40,056 nucleotides of DNA from Bog-756 sp035531955 (lineage in GTDB: Bacteria > Actinomycetota > Acidimicrobiia > Acidimicrobiales > RAAP-2), in NCBI GenBank assembly GCA_035531955.1, contig DATKRZ010000015.1:1-40056 (forward strand), written 5' to 3'. Positions 1 through 8,116 of this stretch are shown here, piece by piece; position 1 is the first letter of the stretch, and the number at the start of each line of letters is the position of its first letter. A program made the position numbers and the translations under genes. Under the pieces are notes generated by a model. The model ran no database searches, was not told where the DNA came from, and saw only the letters and a list, made by a program, of their open reading frames with translations.

Positions 1-637
1 ACACAGCCGTCTCCTCGAGCGCGCCGCCAAGCTGTCGGACGAGGCCGGGGGCGGCTCACTCACCGCGCTGCCGATCATCGAGACCAAGGCCGGCGACATC
101 TCCGCCTACATCCCGACCAATGTGATCTCGATCACCGACGGCCAGGTCTTTTTGGAGAGTGAGCTCTTCTACGCCGGCGTCCGACCGGCCATCAACGTGG
201 GCGTCTCGGTCAGCCGGGTCGGGGGAGCGGCCCAGATCAAGGCCATGAAGTCGGTGGCCGGCACGTTGAAGCTCGACCTGGCCCAGTTCCGCGAGCTCGA
301 GGCCTTCGCCACCTTCGGCTCCGAGCTCGACAAGGTGTCCCAGGCCCAGCTCGACCGCGGTTACCGCCTCACCGAGCTACTGAAGCAGGGACTCAACGCC
401 CCGGTCCCGGTGGAGGAGCAGGTGTTGGTCATCTTCGCCGGGTCCGAGGGCTATGTGGACGAGGTGCCCGTGTCGGAGGTGCAGCGCTACGAGTCCGAGG
501 TGCGGGCCTTCTTCAGGGCCAACCACTCGGACATCCTCGAGGGCATCCGGACCTCGGGCAAGCTGCCCGAGGGCGACAAGCTCGAGACGGCGCTGCGCTC
601 GTTCACCGACGCCTTCGACACCGGGAAGGTCGACTGA
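1..637 (+). CDS. atpA: ATP synthase F1 subunit alpha, 3' part
   Basis: The reading frame is already open at base 2 and runs to the TGA at 635-637, so only about 211 C-terminal residues are present and the start lies outside the window. The segment includes the conserved VISITDGQ stretch and the helical C-terminal domain of the alpha subunit. In the F1 head, alpha alternates with beta and carries the non-catalytic nucleotide sites. atpG begins 3 bases after the stop and atpD and atpC follow, the standard F1 gene order, so this is one operon. Identification is secure from sequence and context; the nucleotide-binding P-loop is upstream of the window. Confidence 0.97.
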   Translation, partial: HSRLLERAAKLSDEAGGGSLTALPIIETKAGDISAYIPTNVISITDGQVFLESELFYAGVRPAINVGVSVSRVGGAAQIKAMKSVAGTLKLDLAQFRELEAFATFGSELDKVSQAQLDRGYRLTELLKQGLNAPVPVEEQVLVIFAGSEGYVDEVPVSEVQRYESEVRAFFRANHSDILEGIRTSGKLPEGDKLETALRSFTDAFDTGKVD

Positions 638-640
638 CCT

Positions 641-1621
641 GTGGCCGGCGGTCAGGAGCGGATCCTTCGTCGACGGATCAAGAGCATCGAGTCGACCAAG
701 AAGATCACCAAGGCGATGGAGCTCATTGCCGCGTCGCAGATCGTGCGGGCCCAGGGCCGGATCGCCGCCGCCCGCCCGTATCAGCAGGGCATGGCCCGCA
801 TCGTGCTCGAGACGGCGCTGGGCGACCCCGACGCCGCCGGTCGCCTGCTGGGCACCCCCGAGTCGGTGGCCAAGGTGGCCGTCCTCGCTGTGGCGTCCGA
901 CCGGGGACTGTGTGGGGGCTACAACTCGTCGGTGCTCCGGGCCACCGAGCGGCTGCTGGCCGGCGGCACCGCCGATGGCGTCGAGTACCGCCTGTTCTCG
1001 GTGGGCAAGAAGGCCCAACGGTACTTCCGCTACCGCGGACAGGCCGTCGAGCAGGCCTTTGCCGGGATCAGCGAACGGCCGACGTTCACCGATGCCCGCG
1101 ATGTGGCTGCGGCCGTCCTCACCCCGTTCACCGACGGTGAGGTCGACCAGGTGATGATCGTCTCCACCCGATTCGTGTCGGCGGGCACCCAGCGGGTCGA
1201 GGTGCGCCAGTTGCTCCCCCTGGTCGACCCCCGCCAGGCGGACGAGGGGCCCGAGGGCGACGGGGGCGGACCGGCCACCGCCCCGGCGCCCGGTGCCGAG
1301 GGGGAGCGGCCCGCCGGGTACACCGAGTTCGAGCCCGACGCGGCGATCCTGCTCGAGTCCCTCGCCCCCCGGGCCGCCGAGACCGAGATCTTCGGCGCGC
1401 TGCTCGAGGCGTCGGCCTCCGAGGTCACCGCCCGGCAGCGGGCCATGGCCGCCGCCACCGACAATGCCGGCGAGCTCGTGAAGAAGTACTCGCGGATCAT
1501 GAACCGGGCCCGCCAGGACACCATCACCACCGAGATCATGGAGATCGTCGGGGGCGCCGAGGCCCTGCGGAGGGGCGCCGACGAGGACGAGGGCGGCATG
1601 GTCATCGAGGCCAGGGTCTGA
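641..1621 (+). CDS. atpG: ATP synthase F1 subunit gamma
   Basis: This is the central rotor shaft of F1, coupling proton flow through Fo to ATP synthesis on beta. The N-terminal helix (KSIESTKKITKAMELIAA, near residue 15), the DRGLCGGYN motif at about 87-95 and the C-terminal helix ending in MEIVGGAEAL are all diagnostic. Translation starts at GTG 641, three bases after the atpA stop, with no good Shine-Dalgarno, so it is probably coupled to atpA. At 326 residues it is longer than the usual 285-310. The extra length is a Gly/Pro/Ala-rich acidic insertion at about residues 197-226, in the globular domain that faces outward. Function should be normal. Confidence 0.97.
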   Translation: MAGGQERILRRRIKSIESTKKITKAMELIAASQIVRAQGRIAAARPYQQGMARIVLETALGDPDAAGRLLGTPESVAKVAVLAVASDRGLCGGYNSSVLRATERLLAGGTADGVEYRLFSVGKKAQRYFRYRGQAVEQAFAGISERPTFTDARDVAAAVLTPFTDGEVDQVMIVSTRFVSAGTQRVEVRQLLPLVDPRQADEGPEGDGGGPATAPAPGAEGERPAGYTEFEPDAAILLESLAPRAAETEIFGALLEASASEVTARQRAMAAATDNAGELVKKYSRIMNRARQDTITTEIMEIVGGAEALRRGADEDEGGMVIEARV

Positions 1622-1639
1622 CCGGTGACCCCACGTCCG

Positions 1640-1681
1640 ACCGTTCGATACCCCACCGTTCGATACCCCACCGTTCGATAC
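1640..1681 (+). repeat. 15-bp tandem repeat between atpG and atpD
   Basis: The unit ACCGTTCGATACCCC occurs at 1640-1654 and 1655-1669, followed by a third partial copy ACCGTTCGATAC at 1670-1681. It is perfect and sits 20 bases after the atpG stop, before the atpD ribosome binding site. The 98-base gap is unusually long for the middle of an atp operon. Each unit contains TTCGA, which is self-complementary, so the RNA could form small competing hairpins. A role is unknown. Confidence 0.9.
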
Positions 1682-1702
1682 GAAGCAGTCTCTGACCAAC
1701 CC

Positions 1703-1709
1703 AAGGGAG
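1703..1709 (+). promoter_or_regulatory. Ribosome binding site of atpD
   Basis: AAGGGAG lies 10 bases before the ATG at 1720 and fixes the atpD start. It is stronger than anything before atpG, in keeping with the need for three beta subunits per complex. Confidence 0.7.
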
Positions 1710-1719
1710 CCCGACGCCC

Positions 1720-3165
1720 ATGACCACCACCGCCCCTCGACCCAGCACCGTCGACACCCTGCCCTCCGGCCGGGTGGTGGCCATCGCCGGGCCGGTCATC
1801 GACGTGGAGTTCCCTCCTCACGCCCTCCCCGAGATCAACGGTGCCGTCGAGGTGGACGTGGAGCTGGAGGGGCGCAAGGAGCTGATCGTGGCCGAGGTGG
1901 CCCAGCAGATCGGCGACGGCCGGGTGCGCTGCATCTGTCTGAAGGCCACCGACGGGCTGACCCGCGGCGCCGAGGTGCGCAACCCGGGGCACGGCCTACG
2001 GGTCCCGGTCGGTGACGCGGTCCTGGGCCATGTGTTCAACGTGCTCGGCCAACCGCTCGACACCGACTCGATCGGCGAGCCGGAGGACCTCTGGGAGATC
2101 CACCGGCCAGCACCGGCCTTCGACTCCCTGGAGCCCCGGGCGGCCATGTTCGAAACCGGCATCAAGGTCATCGACCTGCTCGAGCCCTACGTCCAGGGCG
2201 GCAAGATCGGGCTGTTCGGCGGGGCCGGTGTGGGCAAGACCGTGCTCATCCAGGAGATGATCAACCGGGTGGCCACCAACCACGGCGGCGTCTCGGTGTT
2301 CGCCGGCGTCGGGGAGCGCACCCGTGAGGGAACCGACCTCTGGATCGAGATGCAGGAGTCCGGGGTCATCGAGAAGGCCGCCCTGGTCTACGGCCAGATG
2401 GACGAGCCGCCCGGGGTCCGGTTGCGGGTGGCGTTGGCCGCCCTCACCATGGCCGAGTATTTCCGCGATGTGAAGAACCAGGACGTGCTCTTGTTCGTGG
2501 ACAACATCTTCCGCTTCGTCCAGGCCGGCTCCGAGGTGTCCACGCTCCTCGGCCGGATGCCGTCGGCGGTGGGCTATCAGCCCACGCTGGCCGATGAGAT
2601 GGGCCAGCTGCAGGAGCGGATCACCTCGACCCGTGGACGGTCGATCACCTCGTTGCAGGCGGTCTACGTTCCCGCCGACGACTACACCGACCCGGCCCCG
2701 TTCACCACCTTCACCCACCTGGACGCCACCACCGAGCTGTCCCGTGACATCGCGTCGCTGGGCATCTACCCGGCGGTGGACCCGCTGTCCTCGACCTCCA
2801 ACATCCTGGCCCCCGAGGTGGTGGGTGAGCGCCACTACAACGTGGCCCGACAGGTGCAGGGCGTGCTCCAGCGGTACAAGGAGCTCCAGGACATCATCGC
2901 CATCCTCGGCCTCGACGAGCTGTCCGAGGAGGACCGGGTCACCGTGACCCGGGCCCGGAAGATCCAGCGATTCCTGTCCCAGCCGTTCAACGTGGGCGAG
3001 GTGTTCACCGGCCTGAAAGGGGTGACCGTCCCGGTGGAGGAGACGGTCGAGTCCTTCGAGGCGCTGGTCAACGGCGAACTCGACGAGGTTCCCGAGCAGG
3101 CGTTCCTCAACGTCGGCGGGGCCGAGTCGGCGCTGGCCAAGGCCCACGCCCTCGAGAACGATTGA
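1720..3165 (+). CDS. atpD: ATP synthase F1 subunit beta
   Basis: This is the catalytic F1 subunit, which makes ATP from ADP and phosphate at the alpha/beta interface. The 481 residues match the family length. Visible landmarks are the N-terminal beta-barrel (GRVVAIAGPVIDVEF, residues 18-32), the P-loop GGAGVGKT at 167-174, the GERTREG segment that carries the catalytic glutamate, the VDNIFRF Walker B region and the VYVPADDYTDPAP loop. The ATG at 1720 is preceded by a good Shine-Dalgarno. The gene lies between atpG and atpC in the normal order. No anomaly was seen. Confidence 0.99.
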   Translation: MTTTAPRPSTVDTLPSGRVVAIAGPVIDVEFPPHALPEINGAVEVDVELEGRKELIVAEVAQQIGDGRVRCICLKATDGLTRGAEVRNPGHGLRVPVGDAVLGHVFNVLGQPLDTDSIGEPEDLWEIHRPAPAFDSLEPRAAMFETGIKVIDLLEPYVQGGKIGLFGGAGVGKTVLIQEMINRVATNHGGVSVFAGVGERTREGTDLWIEMQESGVIEKAALVYGQMDEPPGVRLRVALAALTMAEYFRDVKNQDVLLFVDNIFRFVQAGSEVSTLLGRMPSAVGYQPTLADEMGQLQERITSTRGRSITSLQAVYVPADDYTDPAPFTTFTHLDATTELSRDIASLGIYPAVDPLSSTSNILAPEVVGERHYNVARQVQGVLQRYKELQDIIAILGLDELSEEDRVTVTRARKIQRFLSQPFNVGEVFTGLKGVTVPVEETVESFEALVNGELDEVPEQAFLNVGGAESALAKAHALEND

Positions 3166-3181
3166 TCGGGGGAGGCATCCC

Positions 3182-3709
3182 ATGGCTGACGACGGCCTCT
3201 TCACCATCGATCTGGTCACCCCGGAGCGCATCCTGCTCACCGGGCCGGCCACCGAGGTGGTCCTCCGGACCGGTGAGGGTGACGTGACCTTCCTGGCCGG
3301 GCACGCCCCGCTGGTCGGGTCGGTCGAGCCCGGGGTGATCCGGGTGGTGCGTCCGGACGGGGACGAGGAACGGGTGGCGGTCCACGGCGGATTCGTCCAG
3401 GTCGAGCAGCACGTCCCGGTGGACGAGGCCGACGGATCGGAGGCGGCTCGGGCCGGTGCGGGAGGCACCCGGGTCACCATGCTGGTCGGAGTGGCCGAGC
3501 TGGCCGCCGAGATCGACGCCGACCGCGCCCGGTCCGCGCTGACCGCGGCTGAGGCACAGGTCACCGAGCTCACCGGATCGGGCGGCCGGGGAACCGCCGC
3601 CGCCGAGGATGCGGAACCGGACGCGGAGTTGGCCGAGGCGCAGGCGGCACTCCTCCGGGCCCAGGTTCGCCTCGAGGCGGCCGACGCCACGTCGGGGGCC
3701 ACTGCCTGA
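3182..3709 (+). CDS. atpC: ATP synthase F1 subunit epsilon, long form
   Basis: This is the small rotor subunit that links gamma to the c-ring and can inhibit ATP hydrolysis through its C-terminal helices. The N-terminal beta-sandwich (about 1-80) contains the typical GHAPLVGSVEPGVI stretch and the VHGGFVQV strand. The start ATG at 3182 follows an excellent Shine-Dalgarno (GGGGGAGG, 3168-3174). At 175 residues it is some 40 longer than typical. The excess is two low-complexity segments: one at about 82-97, between the sandwich and the helices, and one at about 131-147, inside the helical hairpin. It is the last gene of the operon; a minus-strand gene converges from the right. Confidence 0.93.
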   Translation: MADDGLFTIDLVTPERILLTGPATEVVLRTGEGDVTFLAGHAPLVGSVEPGVIRVVRPDGDEERVAVHGGFVQVEQHVPVDEADGSEAARAGAGGTRVTMLVGVAELAAEIDADRARSALTAAEAQVTELTGSGGRGTAAAEDAEPDAELAEAQAALLRAQVRLEAADATSGATA

Positions 3710-3759
3710 GCCCCCCGGGGACGCCCGTCAGGTCGTCCTCCCGCCCTGTTCGAAGGATC

Positions 3760-5181
3760 TCACCGGGCCGCCGGCGGGGCCAGGTCCTCGAGCTGGGTGA
3801 CCCAGCCGGGCAGCGGCCCGCAGACGAACTCACCTGACCTTGTCACGCCGATCCGCACATACTGTTTCACCTGCTTGGGCTGGTATCCGGGCGGGACCGA
3901 AGCGTCCGGTGGCAGGCAGGCCAACGTCTTGCCCGCCGGTGCTTTGACGACCACGATGGACGGCCACACCAGCTCGTTCAGAGAGCAGCTCTGCTGCATG
4001 CAACCGCCGTAGAGGCCCGGGTCGGCCCGATTGAGGGTCGGGACCGTGGTGAGCTTGAGGACCACCGAGGTGGTCTCACCGGCCGAGCCGGGCACTGCGG
4101 AGGCCCGGACGGCATAGGTCTCCTCGTCGCGGGTCAGCACGCCGAAGGGCAGGCGGGCAGTCGACCCGCCGGGACAGCCGCCGAGGTTCGGGTCCCGGTC
4201 GGTGAGCGCGGCGAACCACGATGTGCCGCCGGCCAACGGCACCGCCAGTTGTGACTGACCGGAGGCGGCATCGACCGCCACCAGCTGCGTGGCGGCCGTC
4301 GGCGAGCCCGATCCGGTGGCCCCGGTGGGTCTGGTGGACCTGAAGGGTGAAAGTAGGACAACCCACACGGGCGCCCACGGAGTGTCCACCGATGGAGACG
4401 GTGCCGAAGTCGCCATACTGGCGTTGTCGGCGTGGAGCAGGGCAGTGACCTCCGTCCACGAAGACAGCTTGGCCATGGTCGATCCGAAGTCAGGGACTGT
4501 TCGCCTCGCCGCCGTCATCGCTGCCGACCTGGCGACGATCGGCCCCGGTGTGTCCGGGAGGGAAACCGCTCCGGGGGGAGTCAGCCGCACCCGCTGAGCT
4601 ATCCCGACGACGATCGTCGCCGGGACCTTGTAGCCGACGGTGCTCAAGAGAACCCCGGCTGTTGGTTTCCAGTACACGCCGATGAACTGGGCGGCGGGTG
4701 GCCCGCTCTCCACCAGCCCGGGGTGGCCCTGGACCTCGACCGGGGTCGCCGTGGCGTTGCCGCCGTCCATGGGGCTGAGCGGCCCGGGGCCGTAGGAGAA
4801 GTGGAGCTGGACCCGGGGCGGATCGGCGCCCTCGCCCGTCGCGGCATAGGTGGCGCCGGGTGTCGCACCCGGTGCCGAGTCGCCACCCCCGATGAGCTGG
4901 AAACCGCCGGGCAGCCATCCGGCGGTGAGCGATCCCGGGCTGGAGACAACCCCTCGGACGGTCGTGTCACAGCCCGCTCGGTGGGCGCTGGCGACGGCCT
5001 GGTCAGGGCTGGGAGGTTCGGCGCTGCCACCCGCGGCCGTGCACCCGGCCAGCACGGAGGAGCCGGCCATCACGCCGGCCATCACGGCGGCGATCGCGCC
5101 CCGGCCCCGGCGAGCCCGTGGTCGCAACTTCCGCCGGCTCACTGCTCCATCCGGGGTGTCGGTGGGGAAATGGCTGCTCAT
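3760..5181 (-). CDS. Predicted lipoprotein of unknown function
   Basis: This is a 473-residue secreted protein. The N-terminus has an arginine-rich segment (residues 15-27), a hydrophobic stretch (29-45) and a lipobox, LAGC, with Cys47 as the predicted lipidated residue, so the mature protein should be anchored to the outer face of the membrane. The remainder is rich in Pro, Gly, Ser and Thr, with several cysteines (for example GGCMQQSC near residue 395) that could form disulfides. No enzymatic motif was recognised. Start ATG 5181 is preceded on the minus strand by GAAGGTGA. It converges with atpC on one side and is followed upstream by glpX in the same direction. Its function is not known to me. 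Confidence 0.8.
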   Translation of the reverse strand: MSSHFPTDTPDGAVSRRKLRPRARRGRGAIAAVMAGVMAGSSVLAGCTAAGGSAEPPSPDQAVASAHRAGCDTTVRGVVSSPGSLTAGWLPGGFQLIGGGDSAPGATPGATYAATGEGADPPRVQLHFSYGPGPLSPMDGGNATATPVEVQGHPGLVESGPPAAQFIGVYWKPTAGVLLSTVGYKVPATIVVGIAQRVRLTPPGAVSLPDTPGPIVARSAAMTAARRTVPDFGSTMAKLSSWTEVTALLHADNASMATSAPSPSVDTPWAPVWVVLLSPFRSTRPTGATGSGSPTAATQLVAVDAASGQSQLAVPLAGGTSWFAALTDRDPNLGGCPGGSTARLPFGVLTRDEETYAVRASAVPGSAGETTSVVLKLTTVPTLNRADPGLYGGCMQQSCSLNELVWPSIVVVKAPAGKTLACLPPDASVPPGYQPKQVKQYVRIGVTRSGEFVCGPLPGWVTQLEDLAPPAAR

Positions 5182-5251
5182 TCACCTTCAGTACGTTCGG
5201 GGAGCACCCCAGGTTGACCGCCCTCGGGCCGGCGACCGGGCCGGCGGACGC

Positions 5252-6247
5252 TCAGGTGAACTCGATCGAGCTGTACTCCGCCAGCTTGTGCAGCGGGTGG
5301 CGGGCGTCGATCAGCCGGACGGTTCCCGACTTCGACCGGGTCACCAGGGACTGGGTGGTGGCCCCGAACTCGTCGTACCGGACGCCGTGGAGCAGCTCCC
5401 CGTCGGTGATCCCGCTGGCGGCGAAGAAGCAGTTGTCCCCGCCGACCAGGTCGTCGGTGGTCAACACGGCGTCGACGTCGTAGCCGGCATCGACGGCCGC
5501 CCGCCGCTCGCCTTCGTCCCGGGGCCAGAGGCGGCCTTGGATCTCCCCGCCCATCGACTTGAGGGCGGCGGCGGCGATCACCCCCTCGGGGGTCCCACCG
5601 ATCCCCACCAGCAGATCCACGCCGGTGTCGGGCCAGGCGGTGGCGATGGCTCCGGCAACGTCGCCGTCGGTGATCAGCCGGATCCGGGCGCCGGTGCTGC
5701 GCACCGAGGCAATCAGCTCGGCGTGGCGGGGCCGGTCGAGGATGGCCACGGCCAGGTCCCGCACCGAGGTCCCCTTGGACTTGGCCACCGCCCTCAGGTT
5801 GTCCTCGATGGACATGGTGAGGTCGATCGTCCCCACCGCCCGGGGCCCGACCGCCAACTTCTCCATGTACACGCACGGCCCCGGGTCGAACATCGTGCCC
5901 TCCTCGGACACGGCGATGACCGCCAGGGCCCCGCCCCGCCCGAGGGCGGTGGGGGTGGTCCCGTCGATCGGGTCCACGGCGATGTCCGCCTTGGGCGGGC
6001 TGCCGTCGCCAATGCGCTCTCCGTTGTAGAGCATGGGGGCGTTGTCCTTCTCCCCCTCGCCGATGACCACCACCCCGTCCATGGCGATGCTGGACAGCAC
6101 GATCCTCATGGCGTTGACCGCGGCGCCGTCGGCCCCCTCCTTGTCGCCCCGCCCCATCCATCGGGAAGCGGCCAGGGCCGCCGCCTCGGTGACCCGGACG
6201 AGCTCCATGGCCAGGTTGCGGTCGGGTGCTTGCGGTGCGCTGGTCAC
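5252..6247 (-). CDS. glpX: Fructose-1,6-bisphosphatase class II (GlpX)
   Basis: GlpX hydrolyses fructose 1,6-bisphosphate to fructose 6-phosphate in gluconeogenesis, using divalent metal in the cytosol. The protein closely resembles mycobacterial GlpX. It has ELVRVTEAAALAASRW near the N-terminus, VVIGEGEKDNAPML, the metal/phosphate motif DPIDGTT, GIGGTPEGVIAAAA, and LTTDDLVGGDN. The start is taken as GTG 6247 (331 residues), with the -10-like TATCGT 8 bases upstream; an internal ATG at 6208 would give 318 residues but would cut off the conserved APDRNLA lead-in. The frame stays open far upstream in this GC-rich DNA, but that extension overlaps the divergent mutase gene and is not real. The divergent intergenic region 6248-6364 should hold both promoters. 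Confidence 0.96.
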   Translation of the reverse strand: MTSAPQAPDRNLAMELVRVTEAAALAASRWMGRGDKEGADGAAVNAMRIVLSSIAMDGVVVIGEGEKDNAPMLYNGERIGDGSPPKADIAVDPIDGTTPTALGRGGALAVIAVSEEGTMFDPGPCVYMEKLAVGPRAVGTIDLTMSIEDNLRAVAKSKGTSVRDLAVAILDRPRHAELIASVRSTGARIRLITDGDVAGAIATAWPDTGVDLLVGIGGTPEGVIAAAALKSMGGEIQGRLWPRDEGERRAAVDAGYDVDAVLTTDDLVGGDNCFFAASGITDGELLHGVRYDEFGATTQSLVTRSKSGTVRLIDARHPLHKLAEYSSIEFT

Positions 6248-6255
6248 GGGACCTG

Positions 6256-6261
6256 ACGATA
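6256..6261 (-). promoter_or_regulatory. -10 hexamer of glpX
   Basis: TATCGT on the minus strand ends 8 bases before the GTG at 6247. This placement is what is expected for a leaderless or near-leaderless transcript and supports the GTG start. Confidence 0.45.
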
Positions 6262-6352
6262 GTGGCTGGCGCGGGAGCAACACGGCGCCCGCCGGGGGAG
6301 GCATGGCCGGACCGGACGGACCGGTCGGTCGCTGCGGTTCCCTCAACCTCCC

Positions 6353-6358
6353 TATGCT
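6353..6358 (+). promoter_or_regulatory. -10 hexamer of the acyl-CoA mutase gene
   Basis: TATGCT is followed by exactly 6 bases and then the GTG start at 6365. There is no Shine-Dalgarno, so transcription probably begins at the GTG itself (a leaderless mRNA). Confidence 0.6.
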
Positions 6359-6364
6359 TGCGGG

Positions 6365-8026
6365 GTGCGCGCTGACGACGACTCCGAGGTCCCCAGCGAT
6401 TTTGACCGGTGGCAGGCGGCGTTCGACGCCGCCGCCCTCCGGGACGCCGACTTCGAGACCATGTCGGGCGTCTCCCTCGATCCCGTCTACGGCCCCGGCC
6501 CGCAGGGCGAATGGCCCGGCGTGTTCCCCTACACCCGGGGACCCTACGCCTCGATGTACCGCTCCAAGCTGTGGGCCATGCGGATGTTCGCAGGGTTCGG
6601 GACGGCTGAGGACACCAACGCCCGCTTCCACGACATCCTGAGGGCCGGTGGCGACGGGCTGTCGGTTGCCTACGACCTGCCCACCCTGATGGGACGGGAC
6701 TCGGACGACCCGTTGGCCGAGGGTGAGGTCGGCCGGTGCGGGGTGGCCCTCGACACCCTGGCCGACGCCGAGGACCTGTTCGCGGGGATCGACCTCGGGG
6801 CCGTCAGCACGTCGATGACCATCAACTCGCCGGCGGCCATGTGCTTCGCCATGTACGTGGTGGCGGCGGAGTCGGGCGGGACCCAACGGGCGCGCCTCGG
6901 CGGCACGCTCCAGAACGACATGCTGAAGGAGTACCAGGCGCAGAAGGAGTACGTCTTCCCCCCCCGGCCGTCCCTGCGGCTGGTCACCGACATCATCCGG
7001 TTCTGCGCGGCCGAGATGCCCCGGATGCACCCGGTGTCCGTGTCCGGCTACCACATCCGCGAGGCCGGCTCGACCGCAGCCCACGAGCTGGCCTTCACCC
7101 TGGCCAACGGATTCGCCTACGTGGAGGCGGCCCGGGCGGCGGGGCTCGGCGTCGACGAGTTCGCTCCCCGCCTGTCCTTCTTCTTCGACGCCCACGTCGA
7201 CTTCTTCGAGGAGATCGCCAAGTTCCGTGCGGCGCGCCGCATCTGGGCCAAGTGGATGCGGGACCGCTACGGGGCTCGGGACCCCCGGTCCCTGACCTGC
7301 CGGTTCCACACCCAGACCGCCGGGGTGTCGCTGACCGCCCAGCAGCCCGAGCTGAACATCGTGCGCACCGCCATCGAGGCGCTGGCCGGCGTGCTCGGAG
7401 GCACCCAGAGCCTGCACACCAACGCCATGGACGAGGTGCTCGCCCTCCCCACCGAGAAGTCGGCCCGGATCGCGCTGCGGACCCAGCAGGTCATCGCCTC
7501 GGAGACCGGGGTGGCCAACGTGGCCGACCCCCTGGGCGGATCATGGTTCGTCGAATCCCTGACCGACCAGATGGAGGCCCGGGCCGAGGAGGTGTTCGCC
7601 CACTTGGAGGACCTCGGCGGGGGTTCGATCCTCGAGGGGGTGATCGCCGGGATCGAGACCAACTGGTTCCAGGAGGAGATCGCCGAGGCCGCCTACCGGT
7701 TCCAGCGGAAGGTCTCGAGCGGCCGGATGGTGATCGTCGGGGTGAACGGGTTCACCGGGGGGAACGAGGAGTCCGAGATGCCCACCCTCCAGATCGGAGC
7801 CGACGTGGAGGAGGTCCAGCGCAAGCGGCTGGCCGAGGTGAGACGGCACCGGTCCGATGCCGGGGTGGCCTCGGCGCTCGGCCGGCTGGCCGCGGACGCC
7901 GCCGCCCCCGACGTCAACCTGATGCCGGCCATCTTCGACGCCACCAGGGCCTATGCCACCGTGGGGGAGATGATGAACACCCTGGCCGGGGTGTTCGGGC
8001 GCTGGGAGGAGCAGGCGGTCCTCTGA
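6365..8026 (+). CDS. B12-dependent acyl-CoA mutase large subunit, isobutyryl-CoA mutase type
   Basis: The enzyme belongs to the methylmalonyl-CoA mutase family, which rearranges carbon skeletons by radical chemistry with adenosylcobalamin. At 553 residues it holds only the substrate-binding barrel; the B12-binding domain must come from a separate small subunit not in this window. By alignment, the two residues that set substrate choice are Phe75 (in MRMFAGFG) and Gln193 (in EYQAQKEY). Methylmalonyl-CoA mutase has Tyr and Arg there, isobutyryl-CoA mutase has Phe and Gln, and 2-hydroxyisobutyryl-CoA mutase has Ile and Gln plus an Asp where this protein has Ala102. The spacing of 118 residues and catalytic His230 (SGYHIREAG) both fit. 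Isobutyryl-CoA/n-butyryl-CoA interconversion is therefore the better prediction. The chaperone gene meaB lies two genes downstream. Confidence 0.92.
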   Translation: MRADDDSEVPSDFDRWQAAFDAAALRDADFETMSGVSLDPVYGPGPQGEWPGVFPYTRGPYASMYRSKLWAMRMFAGFGTAEDTNARFHDILRAGGDGLSVAYDLPTLMGRDSDDPLAEGEVGRCGVALDTLADAEDLFAGIDLGAVSTSMTINSPAAMCFAMYVVAAESGGTQRARLGGTLQNDMLKEYQAQKEYVFPPRPSLRLVTDIIRFCAAEMPRMHPVSVSGYHIREAGSTAAHELAFTLANGFAYVEAARAAGLGVDEFAPRLSFFFDAHVDFFEEIAKFRAARRIWAKWMRDRYGARDPRSLTCRFHTQTAGVSLTAQQPELNIVRTAIEALAGVLGGTQSLHTNAMDEVLALPTEKSARIALRTQQVIASETGVANVADPLGGSWFVESLTDQMEARAEEVFAHLEDLGGGSILEGVIAGIETNWFQEEIAEAAYRFQRKVSSGRMVIVGVNGFTGGNEESEMPTLQIGADVEEVQRKRLAEVRRHRSDAGVASALGRLAADAAAPDVNLMPAIFDATRAYATVGEMMNTLAGVFGRWEEQAVL

Positions 8027-8104
8027 CCGGCGCCCCGGGATACGCCGGTCGCCGGACCCACGGCCGGGCGGCCACCATCATCGGGCCACGACGGCGGCAG
8101 GGAC

Positions 8105-8110
8105 CATACT
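8105..8110 (+). promoter_or_regulatory. -10 hexamer of murA
   Basis: CATACT is followed by 6 bases and the GTG at 8117, the same geometry as at other genes here, suggesting a leaderless murA transcript independent of the mutase gene 78 bases upstream. Confidence 0.5.
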
Positions 8111-8116
8111 GGTGGG

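Noticed and set aside
1640..1681. CRISPR-like array
   Set aside because: The repeats are contiguous without spacers and there are fewer than three full units.
377..1699. Long minus-strand open frame across atpA/atpG
   Set aside because: Shadow of GC-rich coding DNA: low-complexity Gly/Arg/His composition, no motif, and fully overlaps the certain atp genes on the other strand.
6248..7417. Upstream extension of the glpX frame
   Set aside because: Antisense to the mutase gene; GlpX homology begins near GTG 6247.
6365..8026. Naming the mutase methylmalonyl-CoA mutase (mutB)
   Set aside because: The specificity residues are Phe and Gln, not Tyr and Arg, so the name would be misleading.
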